A stretch of DNA of 64,000 nt. Source: JBGAQP01 sp044220635 (GTDB lineage: Bacteria > Pseudomonadota > Gammaproteobacteria > Burkholderiales > Usitatibacteraceae). Positions 26,191 to 34,466 of the stretch are shown here, piece after piece. The DNA lies in contig JBGAQP010000019.1 in assembly GCA_044220635.1 (NCBI GenBank), positions 1-64,000 of the forward strand, read 5' to 3'. Under the pieces are notes generated by a model that was not told the DNA's origin, did no database searches, and saw nothing but the letters and a program-made list of their open reading frames with translations. Within the stretch, counting starts at the first letter, position 1, and each line of letters begins with the position of its first letter. Position numbers and translations under genes: made by a program.

Positions 26191-28256
26191 GCGCGCCCGA
26201 TCCCGCCGCGACGCTGCGCTCGGCGGCGGAGAGCTTCCGCGCCGGTCGCCTCGAGGAGGCCGAGGCCACCTTGCGCGCTCTCCTCGACCGCGATCCCGGC
26301 AACGCGGGCGCGGACTTCCAGCTCGGCGTGATCGCGCTCGCCCGCGGTCGCCCGGAAGAGGCGGAGCCGCCGCTTCGCCGCGCCGCCGAGGGATCGGGCA
26401 ACGCCGCGGCGAGCCTCGCCCTCGCCGACGCCCTCGAGCGGCTCGGGCGCCTCGCGGAGGCCGAGGCGAGGCTGCGCGAGACGGTGGCGCGCGACGCCGG
26501 GCTCGTCGAGGGCTGGTCGCGGCTCGCGGGGCTGCTCGAGGCGCGCGGCGCCCACGACGAGGCGCTCTGGGCGCTCGCCGCGGCCACGCGCCTCGCCCCG
26601 CGGGATGCGCGGCTCTGGAACAACGTGGCCGCCGTGCAGCTCGCCGCGAACCGCCTCGCGCAGGCGAAGGACGCGGCGCGCCGCGCGCTCGCCATCGCCC
26701 CCGCGCACGCGCTCGCCACGCTCAACCTCGCGCGCGTGCTCGGCGCGGAGGGCGACGACGCGGCGGCGGAGGAAATGCTGCGCGTCCTGCTCGCGCGCGA
26801 GCCCGCGTTCTCCGAGGCCCGGCACTGGCTCGCGGTGGCGCTCGCCCGGCGCGGGCGCTGGACCGAGGCGCTGGGCGCCTATCGCCAGGCGGCGGCTCAG
26901 CGCCCGGCCTGGGCGGAGCCCCGGATCGGCGAGGGCAATGCGCTGCTCAAGCTCGCGCGCCGGCGCGAGGCCGTGGCGGCCTTCGGTCAGGCCGCGGCCC
27001 TCGACCCCGCCCGCGCCGCGGCCATCGGGAGCCAGCAGCTCTTCGCGATGCAGTACGGCGACGAGTTCAGCGCCGAGGAGCGCTTCGCGGCCCATCGCGC
27101 CTGGGCGGCGCGCCACGCGGCCGCGGCCGCGCGCGGCGAGCCGCCCCCGTTCCCCTCGGGACGCAGGATCCGCATCGGCTACGTGTCGCCGCGCTTCCAG
27201 CTCTCCTCGATGGCCTTCGCGCTGCTGCCGGTGCTCGCGCGCCACGACCGCGACCGCTTCGAGATCTTCTGCTACGCCGAGCGCGAGGCCGCCGACGAGG
27301 TGGGCGAGGAGTTCCGGCGGCTCGCGGAGCACTGGCGGGAGACCCAGGCGCTCGGCGACGAGGCGATGGCCTCCGCGATCCGTTCCGACGGCATCGACCT
27401 GCTCGTGGACCTCGCGGGCCACACGCCGGGCAACCGCCTGCCGGTCTTCGCCCGCCGCCCCGCGACGGCGGCGCTGAGCTGGCTCGACTATTTCGACACC
27501 ACCGGGGTCGAGGCGATCGACGCGATCGTCGGCGACGACGTGACGCTCGCCGCGCCCCTCGCGCAGCGCTTCGTCGAGACGCCGGTCTCCGTGGGGCCGA
27601 TCCGCTATCCCTATGCCGCGCCCGCCTACGCGCCGGCGGTGGCGCCGCCGCCCGCGCTCGCGGGCGAGCGGGCGACCTTCGCCTCGTTCGCGCGCCTCGC
27701 CAAGATCACCGAGGCCGCCCTCGACGCCTGGGCCGGGGTGCTCGCGCGCGTGGATGGAAGCCGCCTCGTCCTCAAGAACGATTCCCTCGGCGACCCCGCG
27801 CTCGCGCCCGCGCTGCGCGAGGCCTTCTCGCGCCGCGGGATCGACCCCGCGCGCGTCGAGCTGCGTCCCGGGGGCGGCCACGAGCGCATGCTCTCGGAGC
27901 TCTCCGGCGTCGACATCGTGCTCGACACCTTCCCTTACAACGGCGGCATCACGACGCTCGAGGCGCTGTGGATGGGGCGCCCCGTGGTCACGCTCGTGGG
28001 CGAATCCCTCATCGGCCGGCAGGGCGCTGCGATCCTCGCCGCGGCGGGGCTCGCCGAGCTCGTGGCGGGCGATGCCGCGGGCTACGTCGAGCGCGCGGTG
28101 GCGCTCGCGCGCGATCCCGCGCGCCTCGCCGCGCTTTCCGCGGGCCTTCGCGGGCGCGTGGCCGCTTCCGCCCTCGGCGATGTCGAGGGGTTCACCCGGC
28201 GGCTCGAGGCCGTCTACCTGCGCGTGCTCGCCGCCCGCTCGCGAACGAGTCCATGA
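26187..28256 (+). CDS. TPR plus SPINDLY/OGT-like (GT41) glycosyltransferase
   Basis: The 689-residue protein has about seven TPRs (10-310) followed by a GT41 catalytic region. RIRIGYVSPRFQ, FEIFCYAEREAADE, GIDLLVDLAGHTPGNRLPVF, RLAKITEAALDAWAGVL (Lys506) and DIVLDTFPYNGGITTLEALW are all family landmarks. By eye alignment the conserved catalytic-region His of the N-terminal lobe (S-x-D-F-x-x-H) is replaced here by Ser340 (VSPRFQLSS). Bacterial relatives glycosylate proteins or lipo-oligosaccharides in the cytoplasm. It overlaps both neighbours by 4 bp and is co-translated with the exporter. Confidence 0.87.
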   Translation: MSAPDPAATLRSAAESFRAGRLEEAEATLRALLDRDPGNAGADFQLGVIALARGRPEEAEPPLRRAAEGSGNAAASLALADALERLGRLAEAEARLRETVARDAGLVEGWSRLAGLLEARGAHDEALWALAAATRLAPRDARLWNNVAAVQLAANRLAQAKDAARRALAIAPAHALATLNLARVLGAEGDDAAAEEMLRVLLAREPAFSEARHWLAVALARRGRWTEALGAYRQAAAQRPAWAEPRIGEGNALLKLARRREAVAAFGQAAALDPARAAAIGSQQLFAMQYGDEFSAEERFAAHRAWAARHAAAAARGEPPPFPSGRRIRIGYVSPRFQLSSMAFALLPVLARHDRDRFEIFCYAEREAADEVGEEFRRLAEHWRETQALGDEAMASAIRSDGIDLLVDLAGHTPGNRLPVFARRPATAALSWLDYFDTTGVEAIDAIVGDDVTLAAPLAQRFVETPVSVGPIRYPYAAPAYAPAVAPPPALAGERATFASFARLAKITEAALDAWAGVLARVDGSRLVLKNDSLGDPALAPALREAFSRRGIDPARVELRPGGGHERMLSELSGVDIVLDTFPYNGGITTLEALWMGRPVVTLVGESLIGRQGAAILAAAGLAELVAGDAAGYVERAVALARDPARLAALSAGLRGRVAASALGDVEGFTRRLEAVYLRVLAARSRTSP

Positions 28257-30454
28257 TCGACACCCGACTGCAGTCCGCCCGCGACCTGCACCGCGCGGGA
28301 AAGCTCGCCGAGGCGATCGGCGCCTACGGGGAGATCCTCGCCGCCGACGCGGCGCGCTTCGACGTCTGGCACCTGAAGGCCATCGCCGAGCACCAGAAGG
28401 GCGACCTCGAGGCGAGCGAGGCGAGCATCGCGCGCGCGCTCGAGCGAGGAGGCGGCCAGGCGCCGATCTGGCTGCTCGCGGGGCGCATCCGCGCCGACCG
28501 CGGCGACCTCGCGGGAGCGGAGGCGGCCTTCGCCCGCGCCACCGCGATCAAGCCCGACTGGGGCCCGCCCTGGGCGAGCCTCGGCGAGGCGCGCATGGAC
28601 CTCGGCCGCTACGCCGCCGCGATGGAGGCCTTCCAGGAGGCCACGCGCCTCGGGGGGGACAACCCGGCCCTGTGGAACAACCTCGGCCTCGCGCTGCTCG
28701 CGCTCGAGCGCCCCGCGGACGCCGAGCGCGCGTTCAACCACGCGCTGACGATGAACCCGGCCCACGCGAACGCGAACTTCAACCTCGCGAGGGTCCTGCT
28801 CATGCGCTCGGACATGGCGCTCGCGCTCACCCATGCGCAGCACGCCGTGCGCTCGGACCCCGCGCACGTGGACGCGCACCTGCTCGTCGCCGACCTGCAC
28901 CGCAAGCGCCGCGACCCCGCGGCCACGCAGCGCGCGCTCGAGGCCGCGATCGAGGCGGTGCCCGGAAGCGCCAAGGCCTGGACGAGCTACTGCGAGTTCA
29001 TGTGGGAGACGGGCCACCCCGACGAGGCGAAGGCGGAGTACGCGAAGACCGCGCAGCGCTTCCCCGGCAATCTCAAGGCGGCCTTCGGCGCGAACCTGCT
29101 GCTCGCGCCCGTCTACCGCGACCTCGAGCACCTCGAGGCGATGCGCGCGGGCTATGCCGAGGGGCTCGAGCGGCTGCACGAGCAGGCGGGGCGGTTCCGC
29201 TACCGCAATGCCGCGGAGGCCCTCGCCGAGGCGCGCTGGACGAACTTCTACCTCGCCTACCAGGGCGGCGAGGACCGCGAGCTGCAGGTGCGGTTCGGGC
29301 AGTTCGTGCGCAAGGTGCTCGAGCCCGCGGCGCCGGAGCTGCTCGCCCCGCGACGGCGCCGCGATCGCGGCGCCCGCATCCGCGTGGGATTCCTCAGCCA
29401 CCACTTCTACAACTGCACGGCGGGGCGCTATTTCTCCTCCTGGGTGACTCGGCTCGACCGCCGCCGCTTCGAGACCATCGCCTACTACACCAACGAGTGG
29501 GTCGCCGACGACACGCGCGCCCTCGCCGCCGCCTGCGACCGCTTCCGCCACCTGCCCGGGCGCCCCCTCGAGGCGATCGCGCGCCACGTCATCGCCGACG
29601 ACCTCGACGTGCTGGTCTATCCCGAGCTCGGCATGCACCCCGACACCTTCACGCTCGCCTCGCTGCGGCTCGCGCCGGTCCAGTGCGCCGGCTGGGGGCA
29701 CCCGAACACGACGGGGCTGCCCGAGATCGACTGGTACCTCTCGCCCGCCGCGATGGAGCCCGAGGACGCCGGGCGCCTCTACAGCGAGAAGCTCGCGCTC
29801 CTGCCGGGGCTCGGCACGCGCTACGCCACGCCCTCGGGGGTGGCGCAGGGCTCGCGCGCGGACTTCGGCCTGCCCGAGGACCGCAACCTCTACCTCGTGC
29901 CGCAGTCGCTCTTCAAGATCCACCCCGACAACGACGCGCTGCTCGCCGACGTGCTCGCCCGCGACCCGAAGGGCCTGCTCGTGCTCTACGCCGCGCCCCA
30001 CGAGCCGGTGACCATGGCCCTGGGCGCGCGCCTCGCCCTCGCCCTGGGCGTGCGCGGGATGCTCCTCGAGGACCGCGCGATCTTCCTGCGCTACATGACC
30101 CACGGCGAGTACCTGCGCGTGAACCGCCTCTGCGACGTGATGCTCGACACGCGGCATTGGTCGGGGGGCAACACCTCGCTCGACGCGCTCGCGATGGGCC
30201 TGCCGGTGGTGACGCTGCCGGGCACGCTCATGCGCGGGCGCCAGAGCCTCGCGATGCTCGGGATCGTGGGCGCCCCGGACCTCGTCGCGAGCGACGCCGG
30301 GGACTACGCCGAGAAGGCCGTGCGCCTCGCCACCGACCGCGACGCGCGCGAAGACGCCTCGCGGCGCATCCTCGCGGGCCTGCCCGCGCTCTTCGAGCGC
30401 GACGAGCCGATCCGCGCGCTCGAAGCCTTCCTCGAAAAAGCCGCCATCCCTTAA
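28253..30454 (+). CDS. TPR plus SPINDLY/OGT-like glycosyltransferase, second type
   Basis: The 733-residue protein has about eight TPRs (1-330) and a divergent GT41 domain. Landmarks are RVGFLSHHFYNCTAGRYFSS, DLDVLVYPELGMHPDTFTLA, RLAPVQCAGWGHPNTTGLPE, LYLVPQSLFKIHPDNDALLA and VMLDTRHWSGGNTSLDALAM. This subfamily is related to HMW1C-like enzymes and is often annotated as O-linked GlcNAc transferase, SPINDLY family. The position of the usual lobe histidine holds Cys388. The TAA stop lies inside the first REP-like palindrome of the pair at 30453-30522. Acceptor and donor cannot be read from sequence. Confidence 0.87.
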   Translation: MIDTRLQSARDLHRAGKLAEAIGAYGEILAADAARFDVWHLKAIAEHQKGDLEASEASIARALERGGGQAPIWLLAGRIRADRGDLAGAEAAFARATAIKPDWGPPWASLGEARMDLGRYAAAMEAFQEATRLGGDNPALWNNLGLALLALERPADAERAFNHALTMNPAHANANFNLARVLLMRSDMALALTHAQHAVRSDPAHVDAHLLVADLHRKRRDPAATQRALEAAIEAVPGSAKAWTSYCEFMWETGHPDEAKAEYAKTAQRFPGNLKAAFGANLLLAPVYRDLEHLEAMRAGYAEGLERLHEQAGRFRYRNAAEALAEARWTNFYLAYQGGEDRELQVRFGQFVRKVLEPAAPELLAPRRRRDRGARIRVGFLSHHFYNCTAGRYFSSWVTRLDRRRFETIAYYTNEWVADDTRALAAACDRFRHLPGRPLEAIARHVIADDLDVLVYPELGMHPDTFTLASLRLAPVQCAGWGHPNTTGLPEIDWYLSPAAMEPEDAGRLYSEKLALLPGLGTRYATPSGVAQGSRADFGLPEDRNLYLVPQSLFKIHPDNDALLADVLARDPKGLLVLYAAPHEPVTMALGARLALALGVRGMLLEDRAIFLRYMTHGEYLRVNRLCDVMLDTRHWSGGNTSLDALAMGLPVVTLPGTLMRGRQSLAMLGIVGAPDLVASDAGDYAEKAVRLATDRDAREDASRRILAGLPALFERDEPIRALEAFLEKAAIP

Positions 30455-30522
30455 ATGGGGACAGTCCCCATTTAAGCGTTGTAATCCAAGTTACAGCGAA
30501 AAAATGGGGACAGTCCCCATTT
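30453..30522. repeat. Paired REP-like elements between convergent genes
   Basis: Two full copies of the AATGGGGACAGTCCCCATT palindrome (30453-30473 and 30502-30522) are separated by a 28-bp spacer that itself contains a dyad, TTGTAA...TTACAG. The pair fills the space between two convergent genes and supplies the stop codon of both (TAA at 30452-30454; TAA on the minus strand at 30521-30523). The arrangement matches BIME-type double REPs and would act as a bidirectional 3'-end hairpin. Confidence 0.88.
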
Positions 30523-32566
30523 AGGGGTTGTAACAGGCGCGGGCGGATTCGAGGACCGCCGAGGACCAGGCGCGCGCGTCTGCGGGATCGGGCGCGGCCA
30601 TCGGCAGGATGCGCGACTGCGTGGGCGACCAGCAGGCGATGGTCTCGGGCCAGCGCGCGGCGGCGGGCTGCGCGAGCTTCTCGAGGAGACCGGCGTCGGC
30701 ACGCGCGGGAGCGATCTCGGCGAGGCGCGTGGCGAGTCCCCGGGAAAGCTGCCGGTGGCGCAACCCGATCTCCCCCGGCAGTGTCGGCAGCACGCGGTGC
30801 AGGAGCGGGCGCGGCTGGAGCGGCGCGAGCGCGATGCCGCCCTGGGCGTTGCGCACGGCGACGACCGCGCCGAGGTGGTCGGGCACGACGAGCAGCGTGA
30901 GGCCGGGATGCGCCTGCGCCCAGGCGGGCAGCGCTGCGACGAGCCGGCGGTTCGATTCCTGCGCCGCGAGGGCGCGCGCGACGGCGTCGTGCAGCAGCGC
31001 GGTGCCCGCGAGGACGGCCGCGATCGCGAAGGCCGCGCCCGCGCGCGCGGCGAGCGGCGTGCGCTCCCCGTGGGGCCGGGCGAGAGCGACCGCGAGCGCG
31101 ACCGCGAGCCAGGCCGCGGGCGCATAGAACAGCCGCCCGCCTTCCCCGGAGGCGGGCAGCGGGCCGAGGTTGGCGAAGGTCGCCGCGACCATCCCGGCGC
31201 CGCCCGCGGCGAGCGCGAGGGCGAGACGCAGCCGCAACCCGCGGGCGGCGGCGAGCGCGAAGACCGCGGCGAGCGCGAGGGCGATGGGCCAGGCCGTCGC
31301 GAGCGCTTCCGGAGAGCCCGCCGTGAAGCCGCTCCACCAGGCGGGCATCGAACCGAGCGCGGCGAGCGCGCGCGAGACGGCGTCGGCCTCGGTTCCCGTG
31401 GCCGCGTAGACCTGCCAGGCGCTGCCGAGCACCAGAGCGCGGAACGCGAGGTACGCCGGGATCAGGGCGAGCATCGCGGCGAGCGCAACGACGCGCGCGC
31501 CCCGCCGCGGCGCGGGCCAGGCCCAGGCGAGGAGCACGATCTGCAGGGGGACGACCGCGGCGGACTCCTTGAAGCCGAGCGCGAGCACGCACAGGAGCAC
31601 GGCCGCGGCCGCATCGGCGCGCGCCTCGCCCCGCGTCCATCGCTCGGCCGCGAGCAGCGCGCACAGGAGGAGCCAGCCGTCGGCGCGCGCCGAGACCCAG
31701 TACACGCCCTCGGCCACGGCGGGCGCGAGCCCGAAGGCGAGCGCGGCGAGGAGCGCGGCGCGCCGGCCCTCGCAGCCCGCGCGCTCCGCGAGCCGGAACG
31801 CGAGCGCGGCGACGAGCGCCACGTTGGCGAGGTGCACCGCGAAGTTCACCGCGAACCAGCCGGCGTACGCCGCGCCGGCGAGAGCGTGGTTCGCGGTGAA
31901 GCTCGCGATCGTGAGCGGGCGGTAGAAGGCGCCCTCGGAAGGCACGACGGCGGCGAAGAGCGCGGCGCTGCGCGCCCAGCTCTCGCCGTCCGCGGCCCAG
32001 GTCCACGCGCGATGCAGGTTCGGCACGTCGTCGCCGAGCCAGAATCCGCCGAAGCCCGCCGCGTGCATCGCGCCGGCGGCGGCGAGCGCGAGGAGCGGCA
32101 CGAGCAGGCCCGGGCGGCGTCCCTCGACCTGCCAGGCGGCGACGAAGACGCCGCGCGAGCGGCGTTCGGCGGACGCGGCGAGAAGCCGGCGGTTGGCGAG
32201 GAAGGAAAGCGGCGTGACGACGGCGAGGGCGGCCGCGAGCGCCAGGCGCGGCCCCCAGCCGAGCTCGCGCATGAGCAGGTGGATGAGGCCCGCGTTCAGC
32301 GCGTACTGCGCGAGGTAGAAGGCCGCGTAGGGCGCGAAGGCCTCGCGGCGCAGCGGCGCGCGGAAGACGAAGGCCGCGTTGCCCGCGAAGGCGAGGGCGA
32401 TGCCGAGCGCGAAGACGATCGCGTAGGCGAGCTGCGGGTGCATCGCGAACACCAGCAGGCAGTACAGGCCGTAGGTGAGGGCGGTGTTGAGGAGCCCGAA
32501 GGCGAGGAAGCGCGCGCCCTCGCCGGCGAGCGCGCCCGGGGCCCGGGCGGGGACCTCCGGCGGCAT
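30521..32566 (-). CDS. GtrA domain fused to GT-C membrane glycosyltransferase
   Basis: The 681-residue membrane protein starts with a GtrA domain (residues ~15-130, four segments, FLAFGLLNTALTYGLYCLL ... PLSFLANRRLL). About 500 residues of polytopic GT-C-like sequence follow. The first periplasmic loop has the acidic motif FWLGDD (Asp179-Asp180) and FYRPLT (213-218), as in PMT/ArnT-type enzymes that use polyprenyl-phosphate sugars. A soluble C-terminal part (~540-681) ends at the REP repeat. GtrA proteins flip undecaprenyl-phosphate-sugar; the GT-C half would then transfer it in the periplasm. A GtrB-like enzyme is encoded two genes upstream. The start ATG overlaps the preceding stop by one base. 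Confidence 0.83.
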   Translation of the reverse strand: MPPEVPARAPGALAGEGARFLAFGLLNTALTYGLYCLLVFAMHPQLAYAIVFALGIALAFAGNAAFVFRAPLRREAFAPYAAFYLAQYALNAGLIHLLMRELGWGPRLALAAALAVVTPLSFLANRRLLAASAERRSRGVFVAAWQVEGRRPGLLVPLLALAAAGAMHAAGFGGFWLGDDVPNLHRAWTWAADGESWARSAALFAAVVPSEGAFYRPLTIASFTANHALAGAAYAGWFAVNFAVHLANVALVAALAFRLAERAGCEGRRAALLAALAFGLAPAVAEGVYWVSARADGWLLLCALLAAERWTRGEARADAAAAVLLCVLALGFKESAAVVPLQIVLLAWAWPAPRRGARVVALAAMLALIPAYLAFRALVLGSAWQVYAATGTEADAVSRALAALGSMPAWWSGFTAGSPEALATAWPIALALAAVFALAAARGLRLRLALALAAGGAGMVAATFANLGPLPASGEGGRLFYAPAAWLAVALAVALARPHGERTPLAARAGAAFAIAAVLAGTALLHDAVARALAAQESNRRLVAALPAWAQAHPGLTLLVVPDHLGAVVAVRNAQGGIALAPLQPRPLLHRVLPTLPGEIGLRHRQLSRGLATRLAEIAPARADAGLLEKLAQPAAARWPETIACWSPTQSRILPMAAPDPADARAWSSAVLESARACYNP

Positions 32567-33495
32567 CAGCGCCGCTTCACGAGCGCCAGGAACTCGTCGT
32601 AGTCGCGCACGTAGTCGGCGGCGTCGTAGGGGTGGGAGGCGAGGACGAGCTGGACGGCGTCGCGCGAGAAGCGGTACTGCGTGGCCCAGACGAGCGGGGG
32701 CAGGTGCAGGCCGAGGCCCGGCGAGTCGAGGCGGTGCTGCTCGCGGGTGCGGCCGTCGTCGACGACCACCTCGAAGGAGCCGTGCACGCACACGAGCATC
32801 TGGTGGCATTCGCGGTGCGCGTGCTCGCCGCGCACTTCCGCGCTCGGCACGTCGTGGACGAGGAAGAGCCGGCGCGGGACGAACGGGAGGTCGCGCTCGA
32901 ACTCCGCGACGTTGAGCGCCCCGCGCATGTCCTCGAAGCGCGGCAGCCGCACGAGCCGCACGCCCGCGATCCCCGGGGCGGCGGCGGGCGCGGGCTTCGC
33001 GCCGGGGGTGGCGGCGCCCGGGCCGGCCTCGGCGCCCACGTAGCCGACGATGCGCGCGGGATTGCCGACCACGATCGCGAAGCGCGGCACGTCGCGCACG
33101 ACCACGGCGCCCGCGCCGACCATCGCGCCGCGGCCGATGGTGATCCCCGGCAGCACCGTCGCGTTCGCGCCGATCGAGGCGCCGCGCTCGACCACGGTGC
33201 GCAGGAATTCGGGCGGCTTGCGGCGGCTGCGCGGGAAGCGGTCGTTGGTGAAGGTGGCGTTGGGGCCGACGAACACGTCGTCCTCGAGGCGCACGCCGTC
33301 CCAGAGCTGCACGCCGTTCTTGAGCGTGACGCGGTCGCCGACCACGACGTCGTTCTCGACGAAGACGCCCTCGCAGACGTTGCACTCGCGCCCGAGGCGC
33401 GCGCCGGGAAGCACGTGCGCGAACGCCCACACGCGAGAGCCCTCGCCGACGGACTTCGACTCGCACAGCCCCTGCGGATGGACAAAGAATGTCAT
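32566..33495 (-). CDS. Bifunctional acetyltransferase / sugar 3,4-ketoisomerase (WxcM/FdtC-FdtA type)
   Basis: The 309-residue protein has two domains. Residues 1-150 are a left-handed beta-helix acyltransferase with hexapeptide repeats (ENDVVVGDRVTLKNGVQLWD, ANATVLPGITIGRGAMVGAG), like FdtC/QdtC. Residues ~170-309 are a cupin of the FdtA/QdtA/WxcM family (GEHAHRECHQMLVCVHGSFE, RLDSPGLGLHLPPLVWATQY), which isomerises dTDP-4-keto-6-deoxyglucose to the 3-keto sugar. Next to the FdtB-like aminotransferase this predicts dTDP-Fuc3NAc or dTDP-Qui3NAc. The rmlA/rmlB genes for the precursor are not in this window. The fusion order (acyltransferase first) is known in WxcM-type proteins. Confidence 0.88.
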   Translation of the reverse strand: MTFFVHPQGLCESKSVGEGSRVWAFAHVLPGARLGRECNVCEGVFVENDVVVGDRVTLKNGVQLWDGVRLEDDVFVGPNATFTNDRFPRSRRKPPEFLRTVVERGASIGANATVLPGITIGRGAMVGAGAVVVRDVPRFAIVVGNPARIVGYVGAEAGPGAATPGAKPAPAAAPGIAGVRLVRLPRFEDMRGALNVAEFERDLPFVPRRLFLVHDVPSAEVRGEHAHRECHQMLVCVHGSFEVVVDDGRTREQHRLDSPGLGLHLPPLVWATQYRFSRDAVQLVLASHPYDAADYVRDYDEFLALVKRR

Positions 33496-34466
33496 CGGCT
33501 GCCTCCGGCCCCGAAACGGTCCTCGCGCATCACGACCGCGAGCGGCCGCGCCTTGGTGTTCTCGTACGCGCGCCAGACGTAGGACCCGAGGATGCCGAGC
33601 GCGAAGAGGTTGAGGCTCGCGAAGAAGAGGATGGTCACCACGGTCGCCGCGTAGCCCGGGACCTCGATCGCGCCGGTCATCCGGCTCGCCACGACCGCGA
33701 TGCCGAGCGCCGCGCTCACCGCGAGCCCCGCGACGCCCAGCGCCACGAACAGCTTGATCGGCAGGTCCGAGAACGAGAACACGCTGTCGAGCAGGTAGCG
33801 CACCTTGCGCCCGAGCGTCCACGCGCTCTCGCCGGCGCGGCGCGGCTGCCGGTCGTAGGCGATCGCCTTGCGCCGGAATCCCAGCCAGAGGAGCTGGCCC
33901 ACGAGCGAGCTGTGCGACTCGGTGAAGCCGAGCAGGCGGTCGCGGAAGGCGGCGTTGCAGCCGAAGACGTCGACGCCGCCCGGCGGGACCTCGCGGCTCA
34001 CGAGCCGCCGGTAGAGGCCCCAGAAGGCGTCCGAGGCCTGGCGTCCCACGAAGGGGTCGGCGCGCGAGGCGCGCGTGCCGAGCACCACGTCGGCTTCGTC
34101 GGCGCGAAGCGCCGCGAAGAACTGCTCCTGCAGCGACTGCGGCTCCTGCAGGTCCGCCGCCATGACCGCGAACCAGCGCCCCGAGGCGGCGCGCAGGCCC
34201 TCGCGGATCGCGGCGAAGGAACCGAAGTTGCGCGACAGCAGCAGCAGGCGCGAGGGAAAGCCCGCGCGGGGCAGCGCCTCGAAGAGCAGCGCGTGGGAAC
34301 GGTCGGGGCTGCCGTCGACGACGCACACGGCCTCGATCCCCCCGGGCACCGCGGCGTGGAGCGCCTCGAGCCGCGCGAGGAGCTCGCCGACGTTCGCCTC
34401 GTTCCCGTAGACGGGAACGACGAGCGAGCACTCAGGGCCGGAAGCCGTTGCAGGCATCGACGACAC
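33492..34466 (-). CDS. Undecaprenyl-phosphate glycosyltransferase, GtrB/ArnC-like (GT2)
   Basis: The 324-residue protein has a cytoplasmic GT2 domain (CSLVVPVYGNEANVGELLAR, VVDGSPDRS, MAADLQEPQSL, LGTRASRADP) and two C-terminal membrane helices (about 238-262 and 272-300), the layout of GtrB, ArnC and DPM1-type enzymes. Such enzymes load a sugar onto undecaprenyl phosphate. With the GtrA-GT-C fusion downstream it forms a complete Gtr module. The first ATG overlaps the upstream aminotransferase gene by 35 bp; a second ATG (ending at 34457) is equally possible. Confidence 0.86.
   Translation of the reverse strand: MSSMPATASGPECSLVVPVYGNEANVGELLARLEALHAAVPGGIEAVCVVDGSPDRSHALLFEALPRAGFPSRLLLLSRNFGSFAAIREGLRAASGRWFAVMAADLQEPQSLQEQFFAALRADEADVVLGTRASRADPFVGRQASDAFWGLYRRLVSREVPPGGVDVFGCNAAFRDRLLGFTESHSSLVGQLLWLGFRRKAIAYDRQPRRAGESAWTLGRKVRYLLDSVFSFSDLPIKLFVALGVAGLAVSAALGIAVVASRMTGAIEVPGYAATVVTILFFASLNLFALGILGSYVWRAYENTKARPLAVVMREDRFGAGGSR

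Noticed and set aside
30453..30522. CRISPR-like repeat-spacer unit
   Set aside because: There are only two palindromic copies with a spacer that is itself a dyad and no cas genes; the layout is BIME-like.
27613..30900. A 1095-codon plus-strand frame overlapping both OGT-like genes
   Set aside because: It is Arg/Pro/Ala-rich and covers the REP pair. The two TPR-GT41 genes in other frames account for the coding signal.
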